From: Spirochaetota bacterium
GTDB lineage: Bacteria > Spirochaetota > UBA4802 > UBA5368
Direction: 5' to 3'
DNA length: 12,893 nucleotides
NCBI GenBank assembly: GCA_017998475.1
Contig: JAGODA010000063.1
Coordinates: forward strand, 1-12,893
In this document: one piece after another, positions 12,756-12,893 of the stretch
Layout: each line of letters begins with the position of its first letter
How positions within the stretch are numbered: position 1 is the first letter of the stretch
Made by a program: the position numbers and the translations under genes
Notes under the pieces: generated by a model
The model's input: only the letters and a program-made list of their open reading frames with translations
What the model was told of the DNA's origin: nothing
Databases searched by the model: none

Positions 12756-12893
12756 TGGTTCCGGCCCACGATATGCAGAATCGACGTAAATCCGATCTCG
12801 CCAGGATTCTCGAACCCATAGATCCTTATCTCAAAAAGGTCGATGAAACGATACGACGGATGCTCTCAACGGGCGTTCCTCTCATCGATGAAA
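12755..12893 (+). CDS. Polyprenyl diphosphate synthase, N-terminal fragment
   Basis: The frame is open to the right edge (46 codons). The visible segment ILEPIDPYLKKVDETI, then MLSTGVPLIDE, matches the beginning of trans-polyprenyl diphosphate synthases (octaprenyl/heptaprenyl synthase type), just before the GGKRxRP region that would follow outside the window. These enzymes condense isopentenyl diphosphate into long chains for quinones or other prenyl carriers. The ATG at 12755 shares a base with the STAS stop (TAATG), suggesting translational coupling. An in-frame ATG at 12773 is an alternative, but neither has a close Shine-Dalgarno. Chain length cannot be judged because the DDxxD motifs are missing from view. 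Confidence 0.75.
   Translation, partial: MVPAHDMQNRRKSDLARILEPIDPYLKKVDETIRRMLSTGVPLIDE

Noticed and set aside
1..12893. Mobile elements, CRISPR arrays, toxin-antitoxin or defence genes
   Set aside because: No transposase or integrase motifs, terminal repeats, regularly spaced repeats or known defence domains are visible on either strand.

Overview
The window is a GC-rich bacterial chromosomal segment in which every credible gene lies on the + strand. Its core is the complete cell-elongation (rod-shape) cluster mreB-mreC-mreD-mrdA(PBP2)-rodA at 4007-9605. This gene order is shared by several Gram-negative phyla. The mreB N-terminus, the expanded RodA and the stand-alone STAS protein suggest a spirochaete or a related lineage, but this is an impression from remembered family features, not a proven assignment. 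No IS element, CRISPR array, tRNA, rRNA or prophage gene is visible, and the coding style is uniform, so this looks like core rather than accessory DNA.

Region 1 (1-1722): the tail of a VOC/glyoxalase-fold protein, a KDPG/KHG aldolase (eda-like), and a class I SAM-dependent methyltransferase related to the RlmI/RlmK rRNA methyltransferases. Region 2 (1723-3596): a GC hairpin and a sigma70-like promoter, then two tightly linked genes for unrecognised single-pass membrane proteins, one with an acidic linker and a small C-terminal domain, the other with TPR-like repeats. Region 3 (3597-4006): a 410-base gene-free leader carrying an extended -10 promoter and several inverted repeats, including a foldable three-way junction just before the mreB ribosome binding site.

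Region 4 (4007-9605): the morphogenesis operon. MreB filaments, the MreC/MreD membrane scaffold, the PBP2 transpeptidase and the RodA glycosyltransferase together form the elongasome. The genes are close or overlapping, except for a hairpin between mreB and mreC that could set a higher mreB level. RodA has an unusual extra membrane segment, and PBP2 has Ser at the third position of its SxN motif. Region 5 (9606-10914): an AT-rich promoter with a palindrome over its -35 box, an orphan four-helix membrane protein, and an 80-residue protein with two CxxC pairs. Region 6 (10931-12893): queC (queuosine/preQ0 biosynthesis), a comF-like phosphoribosyltransferase overlapping it, a STAS-domain anti-sigma-antagonist-type protein with its own likely promoter, and the start of a polyprenyl diphosphate synthase translationally overlapping the STAS gene. 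The last gene would supply isoprenoid precursor (quinone side chain or lipid carrier).

No obviously novel defence or mobile system is present. The most interesting unexplained items are the structured mreB leader, the operator-promoter before the orphan membrane protein, the double-CxxC protein, and the two unknown membrane proteins upstream of mreB.
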